DNA of 64,000 nt from Chloranthus sessilifolius (GCA_021018995.1 CM037593.1:4306088-4370087); one strand, 5' to 3'. Positions 47,120-59,742 are shown, counted from the first letter of the stretch. Notes: generated by a model from the letters alone, not told the origin. Program-made: numbers and translations.

Positions 47120-48917
47120 CTAGTTCATCGCGAACCTGGCCTGCAGATCATCTACTATGTTCTTGTCCAGTTGGAAACCCCGGACAAGAACATCATCGGA
47201 GATAGGCGGGCTCGACCCGAAAACTGCATCAGCTATGGTGGTGACACCCGGGTTTTGGCTACCGAACGCGGCAAAAGCTACGGCATAGTCGTGACCCACA
47301 TTTAATTGGAAGTGAATGAGACCTTGAGGGAACACAAATATCTCTCCCCTCCGAAGGCGCCTCCTAAAGAATCTGTTATTGGGGTTGGAGGTAACGAAGC
47401 CCACGTCGAGAGTGCCCTCCATGACGAGAAACATCTCCGTGGCTCGTGGGTGGAAGTGTAGTGGGTTGAGACCATAAGGAGCAAAGTCAATGCGAGCCAT
47501 GGAGACACCAAGAGTGTTGAGCCCTGGAATTTGGACTACATTTACTGCTGTCACATTAGACCCAACCCTGTTTGAAGTATTCCCTGGCACATCAAGCCCT
47601 GTGAAGAAGAAATCGTCGGCATTCACGTCCATTGGGTTCTTGCAGATAAACCCGTTCACGAGCACTACAAAAGAGAGAAAGAGAGAGAAAAGAAACATTA
47701 AAAAAAAAAATTGTTGAGATCATGCTTTTAAACATCCGGCACCGATACATCTAGGCCGATATGTATTGGGTTAACCCCGACTTGATTGATTCGATGTAGG
47801 TTGAAATCGGCCAAATATTGGGTCATATCAGCCTATATATGGCTGATATGTATCCAATATGAACCTATCATAACTCAAGAAATGCACTTTAAATCGGCTG
47901 GTTTGGCCAATTCCTATCCGCTATATCCGATGGGTATCAGCTTCAGACCCAATATGTATCCGTTTCAAAAAAGGTTTGTCAATTTTATGACGCATGTAGT
48001 GCACACCCACTAAATTGATAGACACACCGCAAGTTCGTAGGAGTTGGTGGGGTGCCACCGGCTACATATTATAAATGTCAGTGGGTGCCTCCAACTATAT
48101 ATTATAAGAGTCAACAGCAAGCAACCGATACTTGTTATCAGTGGCTTGCCCCCAACATGAATATATAACAACCCAGATGGAGGAAGATGATGAGAGGGTA
48201 AAAGTGGTTGTGGGCGTGCCGCATGGGCAAGGGTTGTAATTGGCTCATGGTTTGGTTGTCGAAGGAATTTGGACATAAATGATGGTTTCGGTGGACGTGC
48301 AGGTGGGAAGGAGTGATGAGTAAGGTACCAGGATATGTTGCAGTGGTCGTGGTGGCAGGTGACCACAGGTGGTGGTGGTGGCTTTTCGGGGAGCCGAGAT
48401 GGAGTAGCTAGTGGTGGAAAGCATTGCAGGTGATGGTGGTGAGCCATAGAGGATGTAATGGCTAACAAGTGTGGCATGTGGCGATGGTGGTTGTGCACTG
48501 TGGAGAAGGAGTCGTATCTCATTTATATATAGAGGGGCGCAAATAAAAAATGGTTCCTGTATTCGTGCCGACTTGTTTACTGAAAGCGCCCACCTAATGA
48601 TATATGGCAGTGTGGTGCGTGCTAGCACGCTTCCATTGAGGTAACCATAAAAAAATGGTGAAACTTAGGGTCCACTCCTACTTATTGCTCAGCTTATAAG
48701 GTGTAACTATCAGTGGCCTAACTTTTCAATGTGTGCAAATACTGGGGCCCTATTCGTAAACTCATCAAAGGAAAATTAAGAAGGAGATGCGAATATTTTT
48801 ACCTTCGGGGTTCCGGACAGCGACACAAAAGTCCTGCAACTGACTAGGATCAGAAGCAAAAGTAAGAGCAGAAGAAGCTAGGACAAGGAGAACAAGTAGA
48901 AAGATTTGAACACCCAT
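47120..48917 (-). CDS. Germin-like protein GLP2 (exons 48917-48803, 47664-47120)
   Basis: Predicted 219-aa secreted cupin. Exon 1 (115 nt) encodes signal peptide [18 protein letters not shown], then [19 protein letters not shown] donor, TTTTGTAG acceptor; exon 2 (545 nt) starts [11 protein letters not shown] and ends KFAMN-like (ARFAMN) and stop. Germin box 1 is [20 protein letters not shown] with the standard PRATE; box 2 [18 protein letters not shown]. The metal-binding three His and Glu, the Cys pair and GNTSN site are present. The 1,138-bp intron is five times that of GLP1, enlarged by a FAM-C block (47735-47975) and a GGTGGT-rich stretch (48010-48640). Both genes read intact; differences concentrate in residues 60-80 and around box 1. 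Function in the wall (SOD-like or structural) is inferred from the family. Confidence 0.95.
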
Positions 48918-48996
48918 ATTGATGCTAACACCTAGCTATAGTCTAGAGAATAAGAGATGCTCAGAAGGTGGTGGCTTTTGATGCTTAGCAAGTTTG

Positions 48997-49006
48997 CTAT
49001 ATATAG
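48997..49006 (-). promoter_or_regulatory. TATA box of GLP2
   Basis: CTATATATAG on minus about 85 bp before the ATG, beside a short GA repeat, with aagtttgctatatataga matching the GLP1 promoter. Upstream sequence to about 49080 also matches. Confidence 0.7.
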
Positions 49007-49199
49007 AGAGAGATTAAGGAAGGTAGAGATAAGTGAATTATGTAGATGCATTGAAATGGTAAATGAAGCCAAGTCAATCGAATTTTTTATGTGTTTATGA
49101 TCCTAACTACTACAGGGAGGATGGAAGCCTTTTCCTTATTATTATTATTATTATTATTATAATTGTTGTTGTTTTAGGTAAGTAATTGAGATTAAGACT

Positions 49200-49845
49200 C
49201 TTAAAATATTCATATGTGAAACTGAATATAGATGCTTCTGTTGTAGATGATAAGGTTTCGTTTGAGATTATTTGTCGAGATGAGAGAGGCAATATTATAA
49301 AGTGTGTTTATGGACCTTTGAAAAATAATGGTATTGTTGGGTGCGAAATTATGGCTATTAAGCAAGGTATCCAACTGGCTAGAGATCTTAATTTTCAGAA
49401 ATTTTGGATTGAATCAAATTCTTTGCAAGCAATTGATTTCATCAAAAAGAAGGTGGACGCCCCTTGGAGATTTTGAAAAATTTGTAAAGAGATTGATAGA
49501 CTTTAGGATCATTTTCAAGAGTTTACACTCTCTCATGTTCGTCGACAAGCTAATGGATGTGCTGATTTTTTTGCTAAGAAAAGTCTTAACTATGTCTCAA
49601 CCATTCGATGGGATCCTATGCCTGAGGAAATCCTTGAACTTCATAGAAAAGACCAGATCCTTATTTTTTATTGTGAACAAGTGGGATCATAACTAAGGAT
49701 ATTTCGAGGGGTGATGGCGATGCCGAAGCTCTTCAACATTTTTAGTTTATTAATTCTCTTTTGTAATCTTGTAACTCTTTTTTTTTTTTAATAAATAGGT
49801 GAGGACCCTCCAACCTCAAGCTTACTGATCAAAAAAAAAAAAAAA
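49200..49845 (+). mobile_element. 5'-truncated LINE (L1-type), RNase H tail
   Basis: The frame 49186-49476 reads VKLNIDASVVDDKVSFEII, CRDERGNIIKCVYGPLKNNG and EIMAIKQGIQLARDLNF, the plant RNase H (RVT_3) domain found at the C-terminus of L1-type LINEs; the first Asp (NIDAS) and Glu (CEIMAIKQG) catalytic residues are visible. It shifts frame near 49470 and continues (LTFSHVRRQANGCADFFAKK-like, second frame), so it is dead. The 3' end is GGTGAGGACCCTCCAACCTCA and a poly(A) of about 15. Copies A and C lack it at this place. Confidence 0.8.
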
Positions 49846-51590
49846 GATGTCATGTCGGTATCAAAGCAACCATTTCTTCTACTTGAAAGAGAGGGCAAAT
49901 AAGATCTACCGCTTCAAAGATACTTAAGGCTGCATATGGCATAGCTCTCAGCCAGCCCCTGTCATAGTAGAGTTTATCTGTTTTAGCATGTTTCCATCTT
50001 CTTTGCTAACATCCTTCTATCTGTTGTAACAAGTAGCCCTTCTCCTTAATAACTCTTTACATAGCAAGATTCTCCTTAAATTGCGTAAGTAAAAGTTTAT
50101 GCAGTGACTTATTCTAATTAAAGATAACAATGAGATGAATTTGTCTAAAATGAGTATACAGCAGAATGAATGTCAGCCACATGCCCCATGGACCTTGAGC
50201 TATTCTAAACTGGATTACCATGCAGTTTAAATGTTCCAAGGTGCAATGCAACACAGGGTAGACAAATTCTTTGTTAAATAAAGTTTGTGAAGGTGGTTAA
50301 CTAACTTTGACTTATTCTAGTTCGAGATAATTACGAGATGGGTAACTCTACTTGTACCCACCAAACCCCTAAAAGAACCTACCTGCCCCAATCAAATCAT
50401 CTACTAGTAAGGCTAGCTGTATAGGCCTAGCCAGGATTTTCTTCTGGTGGTAGCTAAGGATGGTCGATAGTTCTTTTTTTTATTATTTTTAATTGGTAAA
50501 AAATGAAAATATGTTAAAATAATGCACTGAAGATGAACCTTCTAGCCACGGATTGAAGAAGTCAAATAATGCCAAAAGAGACCCTACTCAGAGCTCACCC
50601 CTAAATCCGAACCATCCGAACACGAATCCAGATCAAACCCCTAGCCGAAAGGACCAATATTATCTATTCAGGTTGTAAGAAGCTACTGAGAAATCATTGC
50701 CCTCAAGTTTATGATGATAATGAGACAAGATGACCGGCAAATGTTTATAGCAATGTTTTTAAAATGGGACCGGACCGGCCAGTTGAACCGGATTGAACGG
50801 GAAACAGACTAAGTTGCAGTCCGGTCATATATAATATTGTTATTTGTCTTGTGAAATCACTTTGAACCTTTAAATCAGCCGGTTTGACTGCTAAATCGCT
50901 TAAACCAACCGATTATAAAACCGTCAGTTCTTAATATATATGTATAGCCAGAGAATCGAGAATTGATTAGGGAATCTCTTTAAAATCGGTGCAAAAGATA
51001 TTTGGTTTGTGATATATATCACTGATAAATTAGTAAAGAACACATGCATAAAAAACGATTGACTGTCTTGAATACTTTATAGCTATTTTACTATATATTT
51101 GGGGACTTATATTTAAAAAAAGTAATATAAAAAGTATATTTTATATTTGTTCATAAGTTATGTGGCTCGGCCCTTAGATAGGTGGTTGCCTTTAAAGTTT
51201 GGTTGGTACAAATAGATGCATCCTAAGTATGATTCACAAGTTTTATAGGGACGACAAGACATTTATAATAAATATTGGTCACAAGTCAATGGCACGTTTT
51301 GGCAAAGTATCGGTCTTTTGTTTTGGTTACTAACTTACTCAAAAGAAAGGCCAGCTTTTTCCTCAGAAACGGAAAAAAAAAAGCAAAGAAAGTTCAGCTT
51401 GGGAATATTTTCAGATGTTCGGTAACATATAATAAAACAAGGTAACTAACACAAAAGACCGATTCTTTTATGTTGGTTACTAACTTACTCAAAAGAAAGG
51501 CCAGCTTTTTCCTCAAAAATGTAAAAATATAAATAAAGAAAGGTCAGCTTGGGAATATTTCCAGATGTTCGGTAACATATAAAAACACAA
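49846..51590. repeat. Duplicated segment, copy B block 2
   Basis: 49850-49920, 50090-50140, 50440-50735 match copies A and C (for example gagaccctactcagagctca in C, ttgccctcaagtttatgatg in A and C). 49927-50085 is a half MITE like 38521. 51290-51410 and 51470-51590 are direct copies of one another (ggccagctttttcctcagaa), a local 150-bp duplication. No gene. Confidence 0.7.
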
Positions 51591-52440
51591 GGTAGCCGCT
51601 CAAAGCCCGACTAGAATCTGGCCGAGCTCAGCCCAGCCCGAATTATTTTAAGGGAAAAGGTTGTGCTAGCCCAACCCAGCTTGAGTTCGATTTGGGCTAA
51701 ATGAAAAGCTGGTGCCCAGAAAGACTCAGGCTAAGCCCGGCATGATTCTAGATCCCGGACGGGAACGAGTCTTACTTCTAATAGTAAAAGCCTAATCGGG
51801 CCGATCAAAATCCCAACCCTAACCCTAGATCCCATCCGCAGCATGGAAGTTGAGAAACGCGAGGATTCAAAGGGGGAGGAGATTTGCGTACTCAAAAGCC
51901 CATGTATTCCACTGTTCGATTTTGTCTAATACACTACAAAAAATAAAATTATTAGCAGCAGTTTTTTGCAGCCAAAAAGTACCGCTATTAACAAAAAAAC
52001 TCTTAAAACTATTAGCGGCAATTTTTTTGTTAATAGCAGCGGTTTATGGCTGCGGCTAATAGTCTTTTTTTTTAAGTGATATACGAGTTGCACTCATTCA
52101 TAGCTCATGTTTAGCTAGCGGCTTGAACAGGACGGTCTTAAACCCGGCCCAGCCATACCCGACCCACAATGGGCTAGTTAATTATAAGCTAAGGAAGGTA
52201 AGCCCGACATATCAATGGGTTGGCATGGCCTGGCACAATTAGTGAGTCAAGCGGGGTATGGGCTAGTTCCAAAGGCCCAATTAAAAATAGGCCAATTTAA
52301 GTCCTACCCGAACCCGTCCTGAATCGATCAAATGAGTTCTTTTATATAGAAATTTATGGGCCAGCCTACGGCCAGACCTACAATGAGCCCAATATGAGCT
52401 AAGGTAGTTAGGCCTTATTCATAATGAGCTGGCTAGGCTC
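51590..52440. repeat. FAM-B unit, copy B
   Basis: Same word order as 26615-27340 and the 60-64 kb array. Interrupted by the MITE at 51932. Confidence 0.85.
51932..52078. mobile_element. CACTA-like MITE with ATA duplication
   Basis: 147 bp, CACTACAAAAAATAAAATTA to CTAATAGTC...AAGTG, flanked by ATA (51929-51931 and 52079-52081). The unoccupied form gtctaatagacgagttgca is present in other FAM-B copies (for example 62610), which confirms the boundaries and the 3-bp duplication. Confidence 0.92.
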
Positions 52441-52509
52441 GGACTGATTAGTAATCGGGGGACCGGGGCCAGATATCAGCTATCTCCAAGAGACTCGATT
52501 ATAAAGTCA

Positions 52510-53320
52510 CGTGGCACACATTAAGCTCAAATATGACTTTAGGGCCATATTTTTGGGATTTGTGCCATGTGGAATTGAATATTGATCATCTGGAGGTATA
52601 TTCGTGCATGGCCTCAAGATCCTTCATGTGAAAGATTGTAACGAAACACGAACTGCATCATTTGATTTAAAGCAATCAATAATTTTTGGAATGAGATTTT
52701 GGGATGGGCCTCTTTTCAGGATTCCGTGGGCAAATTTAAAGCTAACCTAATACAATTTTATCACACTTCTGTCTCCACCAAATCTGAAAGCGGATAAATT
52801 CAAAGTTGGCACCTCTAAACTAATTTTGTAATGTCTTCAAAATTTCATATAAATGCCTTATACGGGATAGGCTCCTAGATGGGGTCTGTTATCCTTTGTA
52901 TCTACATGTTGTAGATGGAATCCCGGTTTTACATTTTGGGTAACGGTCAGGTCCAACTAGTTAAACGTGATTTCATGTTCAACTGAATTTAGAGCCATTG
53001 GATAGCATAGAATCTTGACTTTTGCGATTTTCATTTTATTAAAATCGTAGGGGTTTGAGTAATAAAATATCCCAGCTCCCCCATTTCTTATTTTCAAGTT
53101 GTTTTGCAGTCTCGGTTGTATATATTTATAATGCGCCATGACAGCCCATTTAGAGATAATCTTAAGAGCCATGAGTGCCCCAATATCAGGCCACATGGCA
53201 CATGCTTTTAAGCAATCTAAGTTGTCAATATGGTAGGTCCTACATTGAGCTGAAAAGGACCCAGAAATCGTACTCATCGGGCCGGGGGCCCAGAAATCAT
53301 ACTTTCGGTTGTATATATTT
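52510..53320. repeat. FAM-A copy and FAM-C-like flank, copy B
   Basis: 52510-52690 is a close FAM-A copy of 27385-27545. 52690-53200 shows no gene. 53205-53320 aligns with 27720-27800 (gtcaatatggtaggtcctac). Confidence 0.65.
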
Positions 53321-53329
53321 TTGTATGTA

Positions 53330-53487
53330 CACTATAAAAAATGAGATTATTAGTGGCAGCCAAAAGCTGCCGCTATTAATAAAAAAACTGCCGCTAATAA
53401 TCTTAATAACTTTTAATAATTTTTTTGTTAATAACAGCAATTTTTGGTTGTAAAAAGTTGTCACTAATAGTCTTACTTTTTGTAGTG
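53330..53487. mobile_element. CACTA-like MITE in block B
   Basis: 158 bp, CACTATAAAAAATGAGATTA to TAGTCTTACTTTTTGTAGTG. The matching place in copy A (about 28310) is empty, so it inserted after the A/B split. Confidence 0.85.
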
Positions 53488-53648
53488 ATATTAGCCAATA
53501 CATACCAATGTATCATTTGGAGCCAATACGTATTAGAGGATACATATCGGTTTTAGTTTTGGACGATACGTATAATGATACATACCGGAAAACCGACATT
53601 TTAATCTAATGTCGCTAAATCATGGCAAGTTGATACCTAGGTATGAAG

Positions 53649-54133
53649 TGTTGGGGTTTGTCTACCCATCTCCTATTATATGCTTAGTGAATGTGTACAT
53701 CAGCCTAGAGGGTCCATGTGGGAAAACACCCTGTGAATGCATCACAGCCCAAAAGTCACTTAACATCATAAAATTCTAATGGCCGTTTGGATATTGTGTG
53801 TGTGGGAAAACACCATGTGAATGAAAGTCACTTATCTTCACAAAATTCTAATGCCCGTGTGGAAATTGTGTGTAGAAAACTATAAAATAATATCTAAAGT
53901 GGAGAAATACCCTTTTAGGGTTTAGAAAAGAGAGTGAGAGGGAGAAGACACAGAAGAGAGAGACACTATAAAAACTACATTCTTGCTATTCAAGAAACTT
54001 TATAGATAGGGCAACCTAAACCCTAATACATTTCTACTCATTGTGGGACTAAACCCACTATGCATACCTCTTATGCATATATACGTATCGAATGTCACTC
54101 ACTAACATATCATAATACATTATATCTCCAACA
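53649..54133. mobile_element. Possible copia-type solo LTR
   Basis: 485 bp bounded by the inverted hexamer TGTTGG...CCAACA, with a TATA-like ACTATAAAAAC near 53965. No primer-binding site follows and no duplication was confirmed. Its first 60 bp also match 29365-29425, so the call is tentative. Confidence 0.35.
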
Positions 54134-54419
54134 CCCCTAGAGTTGAACATCCTCAATGCTCAACTTGCCAATGATAGAAAATGCTCCATAATCATCTCTC
54201 CCTTACATTTATAAGACACAAAAAAAGACCATGAGATCAATAAAAAGGGCTACTTATCATAGCAGAGACAGATTGTATCGGGAAGATAGATTTTTGACAT
54301 TATGGTGGTGGCTAATGAGGTGGTGGATTCCAGGTATAAAAGCAAAATTTCAGGTTTCATCTTCAAAGTTGATATGGAATGGCCTATTATATGCATTTCA
54401 AAATTTTGCCCATCAAGGT

Positions 54420-54765
54420 GTGTTGCCTTGATTGCTCGTTTATCAACGGACGACTAGAATTAATCGGTCATATAAGTTATTGTACAAGCATGATTTTTTT
54501 TATCGGATGCCACGAGCTTTAATCAATGGTCGATCGGATGCTAGTTGACGGTTCAAATTGAGACGTGTTGCCTTGATAGCTCGTTTGTCGACAGATGGCT
54601 AGAATTAATTGGTCGAATAAGTTGTCGCACCAGCATATTTTTTCGATTGGATATCAGGACCTTCAATCTACAATTGATCAAGAAATAATAGGCAGTTCAG
54701 ATTGGGATGTGTTGCCTTGATTGGTCGTTATGAACGACCGGATAAAATTAATTGGTCATCCAATT
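54420..54765. repeat. Tandem repeat, about 145-bp unit, 2.3 copies
   Basis: GTGTTGCCTTGATTGCTCGTT occurs near 54420, 54567 and 54708 followed each time by agaattaattggtc-like words. Non-coding. Confidence 0.85.
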
Positions 54766-54979
54766 GGCCTAAGTAGCTTTGTCGGGCTCAGCAAGCTCTT
54801 CTAGAACATCCTCTTTGTTACTCATCAATGTTATGTGAGTGCCCATATGGGCTTACCACTTGCTGCGATTGGGCATGGGAGGAGTTCTCGATGGGGACTG
54901 TATTGGCACTTGAGTTGTGATGGATTGTCAGAGTTGATTGGGTCCTTGCTCGTGTGCAAGCAACTAGTCTTCACTCGAT

Positions 54980-56560
54980 CCTTTTCTTTTTCTTTTTTTA
55001 AGTTTTTTGTGAGATTTGATTGGTACTTCAGTGATGTCATTGTTTTGACACACTGAAGTTGAGAAACTCGCCGAAGATGGCGTCGTCATCATCTTCGTAA
55101 CTAGGTGGAATTAAAAAGAAGAAGAAAAAGAAGAATAATAATAATCAAAAGAAGAAGTTGGAGCTTCGGGTGAGTCCATATTTTCATGAAAAATGATAAA
55201 ACATAATATGATATGCTAAAAGTTTCTTCAAGTAGTCCCTTCCTAACTTTCTCCATTATTTTCTAATGCCTCATGGAAATGCTAAAATAACTTTCTTCGA
55301 AAAAGATGCGGAATGCCACAATAGAGCAGTCTTAGATACACATTTTGCGTAGCACCGTGCAACTCTGCACCCAGAGCAGGTATTACCTACTCTAGCAAGG
55401 AGTTTACTTTTTTCCTTAATATAGCTTCACATCAGCACTATTGTGGGTAGCTAGGTTACCAAATGCGCTTCCGAGCCTAGGAGCTCCCCTCTAGAGCTCA
55501 ATGCGGCTCTTAGGCCTCAGGGAGCTATGCCAAACACACTACCGTCACACGATCACTTCCCAACTGTATTTTCATGTGACTTAAAGTGATCCAATTGAAC
55601 CGGTGAGAGTCAAATATTTGCAGGTTCTAGCACCATAGCGATAAGGGTTGAAACCGACCCGTGATCATAGCATACCCACAAGCGTGGTTCATATTCACTT
55701 TTTGGAACGTATGCCACGGAATTGGCATCTAACCATCGGATAGTAGTCCTTGATCTCAAGATCTATTAGTTGGGAGATTGGGACGAAAAATGATCTCCAT
55801 CGTCTGGTTTAAAGCAATCAATTGATCAAGCACTACAAAAAATAAGACTATTAGCGGCAGTTTTATTAACAAAAAACTGTCACTATTAGTCCTGTCGCTG
55901 TCAAAAACTATTGCTATTAGTCTTGCCGCCACCAAATTAAAATTGCCTTAACAGCAAGTGCCGCTAAAACACCTTATTTTTGTAGTGAAAATAATGTGGT
56001 AATAAAACCAGACTTTATTCATTATAGCAGGATGACACAAAAATAGTACGCTCATTTGAGGAAGATTCGGTTGAGGGATTTTATTTGTTTTTTATCTTTT
56101 TTAATTTTTTGATAGGTAAGTTGGGATCACACCTGCGAACTTATAATTGCAATATTGTCAAACATCCACACTGCAGCAGGCCCAAGCTCCCATTTTTCCC
56201 ATGAGGTTTCTTATGGGGTCGTCACCCCTCCATTGAGCTCATTTTCTATGATCTTAATGAAGAGATGAGCATCGGTGTAGCCGGGATCTTCTTCTAGTAG
56301 GGATTAGTAATGGTCGATAAATATTATTTAAAAATTTTATTATTTTTAAATATAATCTAAACAATGCATACGTGCTGATTTATCTGTTATCGATTTGATG
56401 TCTTATTGCTAATTGGAGATTTTCCCCAATTGTCCTCCAATTGTTTTTGTTTTAGGTAAGTTGTTATTATGGTTGTTAATATGGTGCATTTCAGCCCGCC
56501 TAAGCCCGGCTATAAAATATTCATATCTAATAAGATGCCCTGTCGGTATCAAACTAACCA
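54980..56560. repeat. Duplicated segment, copy C block 1
   Basis: 54995-55200 matches 46520-46700 (cttcgtaactaggtgga); 55210-55545 matches 44800-45130; 55675-55830 is FAM-A; 55995-56075 is a GLP 3'-end relic (cagactttattcattatagc); 56180-56330 matches 45625-45780. No GLP coding sequence. The order relative to copy B is partly rearranged. Confidence 0.7.
55831..55987. mobile_element. CACTA-like MITE in block C
   Basis: 157 bp, CACTACAAAAAATAAGACTA to CACCTTATTTTTGTAGTG, at the junction after the FAM-A copy. Copy B lacks it at 45415. Flanks AAG and AAA. Confidence 0.85.
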
Positions 56561-56658
56561 TTTCTTCTAGTTGAAATACAAGTCAAATAAGATTTAATGC
56601 TTCAAAGATAGTTAGTATTTAAATAATATATAAATTGTGCCAGCGAAGGTCAATGTAG

Positions 56659-57381
56659 GGGTTTTTTTGAAATTGTATAAAACCCCCTGAGTTATGTCTA
56701 TTTACACTATACCCCCTATTTTTATATTTCCTTTACAAATACCCCCTACCGTTAAGTGACAGTTAATTAAGCGTCATTTCTTCAATTAAATGACGCATTT
56801 GCCCTTACTTAATATTATATATAAAATAATTATTATATTTTTCTCAACTTTGACTGTATTTTAAACGGTGGATAAACATCATATTTTGGCCAAATTTTTT
56901 GGGTGGAACATGATTGATCTCCTCTAAGTTGCCTTGTTACTTGATTTTCAATTTGGATGTCCATGATACCCAGTTAGTTCGTAACAATGATAGGGTCGGG
57001 ATGGTACAAACAGGGTAGCATTTCAACGCTACCCACGAGTCAAGCGAGCGTCATGGACATTCAAATCGAAAATCAGGTAACACGACAACTTATAGGAGAT
57101 CAATCATATTCCACCCAAAAAAGTTGGGCAAAATCCGATATTTTTCCATCATTTAAAATGCGATTAAAGTTGGGAAAAATACAATGGTCATTTTATATAT
57201 AATGTTAAGTAAGGGCAAACAAATCATTTAATTAAAAAAATGACTCCTAGTTAACTGTCATTTAATGGCAGGAGGCTATTTATAAAGGAAACATAAATGT
57301 AAGGGGGCAAGTGTAAATAGACATAACTCAGGAAGTTTTATACAATTTAAGCATAACATAGGGGGTATTTGCAAAAAACCC
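56659..57381. mobile_element. Mutator-like element with TIRs over 200 bp
   Basis: 723 bp. The left arm (gggtttttttgaaattgtat, cctgagttatgtctatttac, ttgcccttacttaatattat) pairs with the right for at least 210 bp. The flanking 9-mers TCAATGTAG and TTAATGCAT agree at 6 of 9, compatible with an old MULE duplication. The middle (56900-57130) is also partly self-complementary, so nearly all of it folds back. Encodes no transposase. Confidence 0.8.
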
Positions 57382-57389
57382 TTAATGCA

Positions 57390-58150
57390 TGGACTAATTC
57401 GATGAGACAAATTTGACAATGAATGAGAAATGATATGAATAAATGTCAACCGCATGCTCTGTTGACCTTGACTTGTTGGCACGGATTACCATGCAGTTTA
57501 AAGTCTGTGTATGTCCCAACGTTCATGCAGCACGCAGCTGACATGGTTCAGTTCATTTTTACAATGGGCGGACGGCTCATTGTAGACAAATTCCTTGTTA
57601 GTTCAAGTTTGTGAAAGTGAGTAACTGACTTATTCTAGTTTTAGATCATTACAAGAAGGGTAGCTCTATTTGCACCCACCAAAACCCTAAAAGCACCGAT
57701 CTGCCCATTTTTCAAATCATCTACAAGGGAGGTTAGGTGCATAGGCCTAGCCAGGATTTTCTTCTAGTGGTGGCTAAGGATGGTCCATAGTTCTTTTTTT
57801 TTAATTTTTTATCGGTAAAAATCAAAAATATATTAAAAAAGAGCAAATCATTACAAAGCACATAAAAATAAACCTTCCCGCAACGGACTGAAGAAGCCAA
57901 AGAAGGCCAAAAGAGACCCTACTCAGAGCTCACCCCTAAATCAGAACCATCCGAACATGAATCCAGATCAAACCCATAGCCGAGAGGGCAAAGGTTATCT
58001 ATTCAAATTGTCAAAAGCTACAAATAAATCGTTGCCCTCAAGTTTATGATGATCATGAGCCTTTAAAGTTATGGTTGGTGCAAATAGACGTATCCTAAAC
58101 ATTACTCACAAGTTTTATGACAACAAAATAGTTTTATGACATTATTCTGG
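57390..58150. repeat. Duplicated segment, copy C block 2
   Basis: 57420-57660 matches 50140-50340 (gaatgtcagcc/aaatgtcaacc, ttaccatgcagtttaa). 57730-58060 matches 50430-50735 closely. No gene. Confidence 0.8.
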
Positions 58151-58154
58151 ATAT

Positions 58155-59742
58155 TGGTCTCCAATCCCAACTCTTTATGGTCTTAATGGATCCTCTCTAA
58201 CTATATCGGAGTTAGTAATATTTGAACTTGTTGCCTCCCAAAATGCTCTTCATGAGCTTGAAAAAACGTTCTTAAAATAAGGGATGAAGCTAAGAAATCC
58301 ATCAAGTTTATTATTGGCAATGGCACGAAAGTCAAATTATAGAAGGATCCTTGGTTGAGGGATTCTCCTCTCATAACTAGGTTTAGAAGAAGATTTGTCC
58401 TCCAAACTGAGATTGGTGAAGACGCGCTTGTGTCAGATATTATTCAAAATGGCGTTTGGCATCTTCCTGACCCTACTACATTGCGAATGCAACAAGTTTG
58501 GGATCTTATTCTGTCACATGAATTGTCTTTAATTCCTATCTAATAATGATGATGTAGTTGTTTGGTCGGCTAGTGCCTCTAAGAAATTTTCAATTAAATA
58601 GACTTGGAACTCTATCAGAAACTCAATTGCTAAAATTGGGTGGGATAAATTTATATGGAATAAATTGACAATCCCGGCCATGAACAATAAACTCATGACA
58701 ATTGAAAACCTCAATAAAAGAGGGTTGAATATTATCTCGAGATGCGTTTTATGTTGGAAAGAAGCTGAAGATAATGATCACCTATTCTTCAAATGCACAT
58801 TCACTAGTTGGATTTGGCGTTCGACTAGAGCTAATATCCGATGTAGTAAAACTGAATTGGGTAATTCCCAAGAGGAGGTCGAGGACCTTATGGAACGATG
58901 CAAGGGAGACAAACTATTGAGTTGTTCTGCTAAGATTTATTTTCTTCAGTTATATGGCACTGTTGGTAGGAACGAAATAGCAGGATCTTTGAAGGAACTT
59001 GCATCCCCCAAAAATCTTTACTCAGCAAGATTATGGAAGAGTTTCGATTAAGACTGAATGATGTTCTCACTACAAAAAATAAGACTAATAGCGGCAGTTT
59101 TTTATTAAAAAAAACTGCCGCTAATAGTCTTAATTTTTGTAGTGTTTGCTCACCAAACCAATCAAGTCCATTTGTACGAAATGGGTACGTCCTGCACTTG
59201 AGACGACAAAGCTCAATGTTATTTCTTCTTATTGCTCTGGTAAAGAGGGCATTGGTGGTTTGATTCGGGACCATGATGGCGAATTTCTTGGTGATTTCTT
59301 CTCTCCTTTTAACAAAAGAAATGCTATTACAAGTGACCTTAATGTTTTTTTATAGGGCATTCTTTTTGCGATGGATTTAGGCTGCATAAGACTTCAAGTG
59401 GAGACGACTTCGAGAATTGCTATACACTCTTTCAAGAGTGAATTTCTAAACCCTTGGCAATATTTGGGTCTAATAAGAGATATCAGAGGTTTATTTAAAG
59501 GCTTTCATCAAATCTCCTTTTCTCTTATTAGTAAAGAATGTAACAAGTGTGCTGATTTTATTTCTGTTTTAGACATAGATGCTAGCAATGTTGTTAGATG
59601 GAATAGTGAAGATTTCCTTCCTCCGTCTTTTACCTCTCTCTTGAGAGATGACTCTTTGATTTCTAATCAGTTGTAATCTCTAAGTTTTTTTTTTTAATAT
59701 AGGGTGAGGTCCCATCAACCTCAAGATGGCTTATCGAAAAAA
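58155..59742 (+). mobile_element. 5'-truncated LINE (L1-type) with zf-RVT and RNase H remains
   Basis: In order: 58290-58510 (PWLRDSPLITRFRRRFV, a post-RT segment); 58560-58830 the zf-RVT region (IWNKLTIPAMNNKLMTIENL, CVLCWKEAEDNDHLFFKCTF); 59150-59675 the RNase H domain (GGLIRDHDGEFLGDFFSPF, GILFAMDLGCIRLQVE, ECNKCADFISVLD). Several stops and frame changes, so dead. The 3' tail GGTGAGGTCCCATCAACCTCA and short A run match the LINE at 49200, one family. AGTTTTA flanks both ends approximately. Confidence 0.85.
59068..59144. mobile_element. Minimal 77-bp CACTA-like MITE inside the LINE
   Basis: Almost only the two arms: CACTACAAAAAATAAGACTA...GGCAG and their inverted copy to AATTTTTGTAGTG, with a loop of about 10 A/T. 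Flanks TCT and TTT. Shows that the ends alone were sufficient for mobility in trans (inference). Confidence 0.9.

Noticed and set aside
48010-48628. Minus-strand frames of 127 and 170 codons, His/Pro-rich
   Set aside because: They lie in the GLP2 intron in a GGTGGT-rich stretch, overlap in two frames, and have no family resemblance. Kept only as a remark on the intron.
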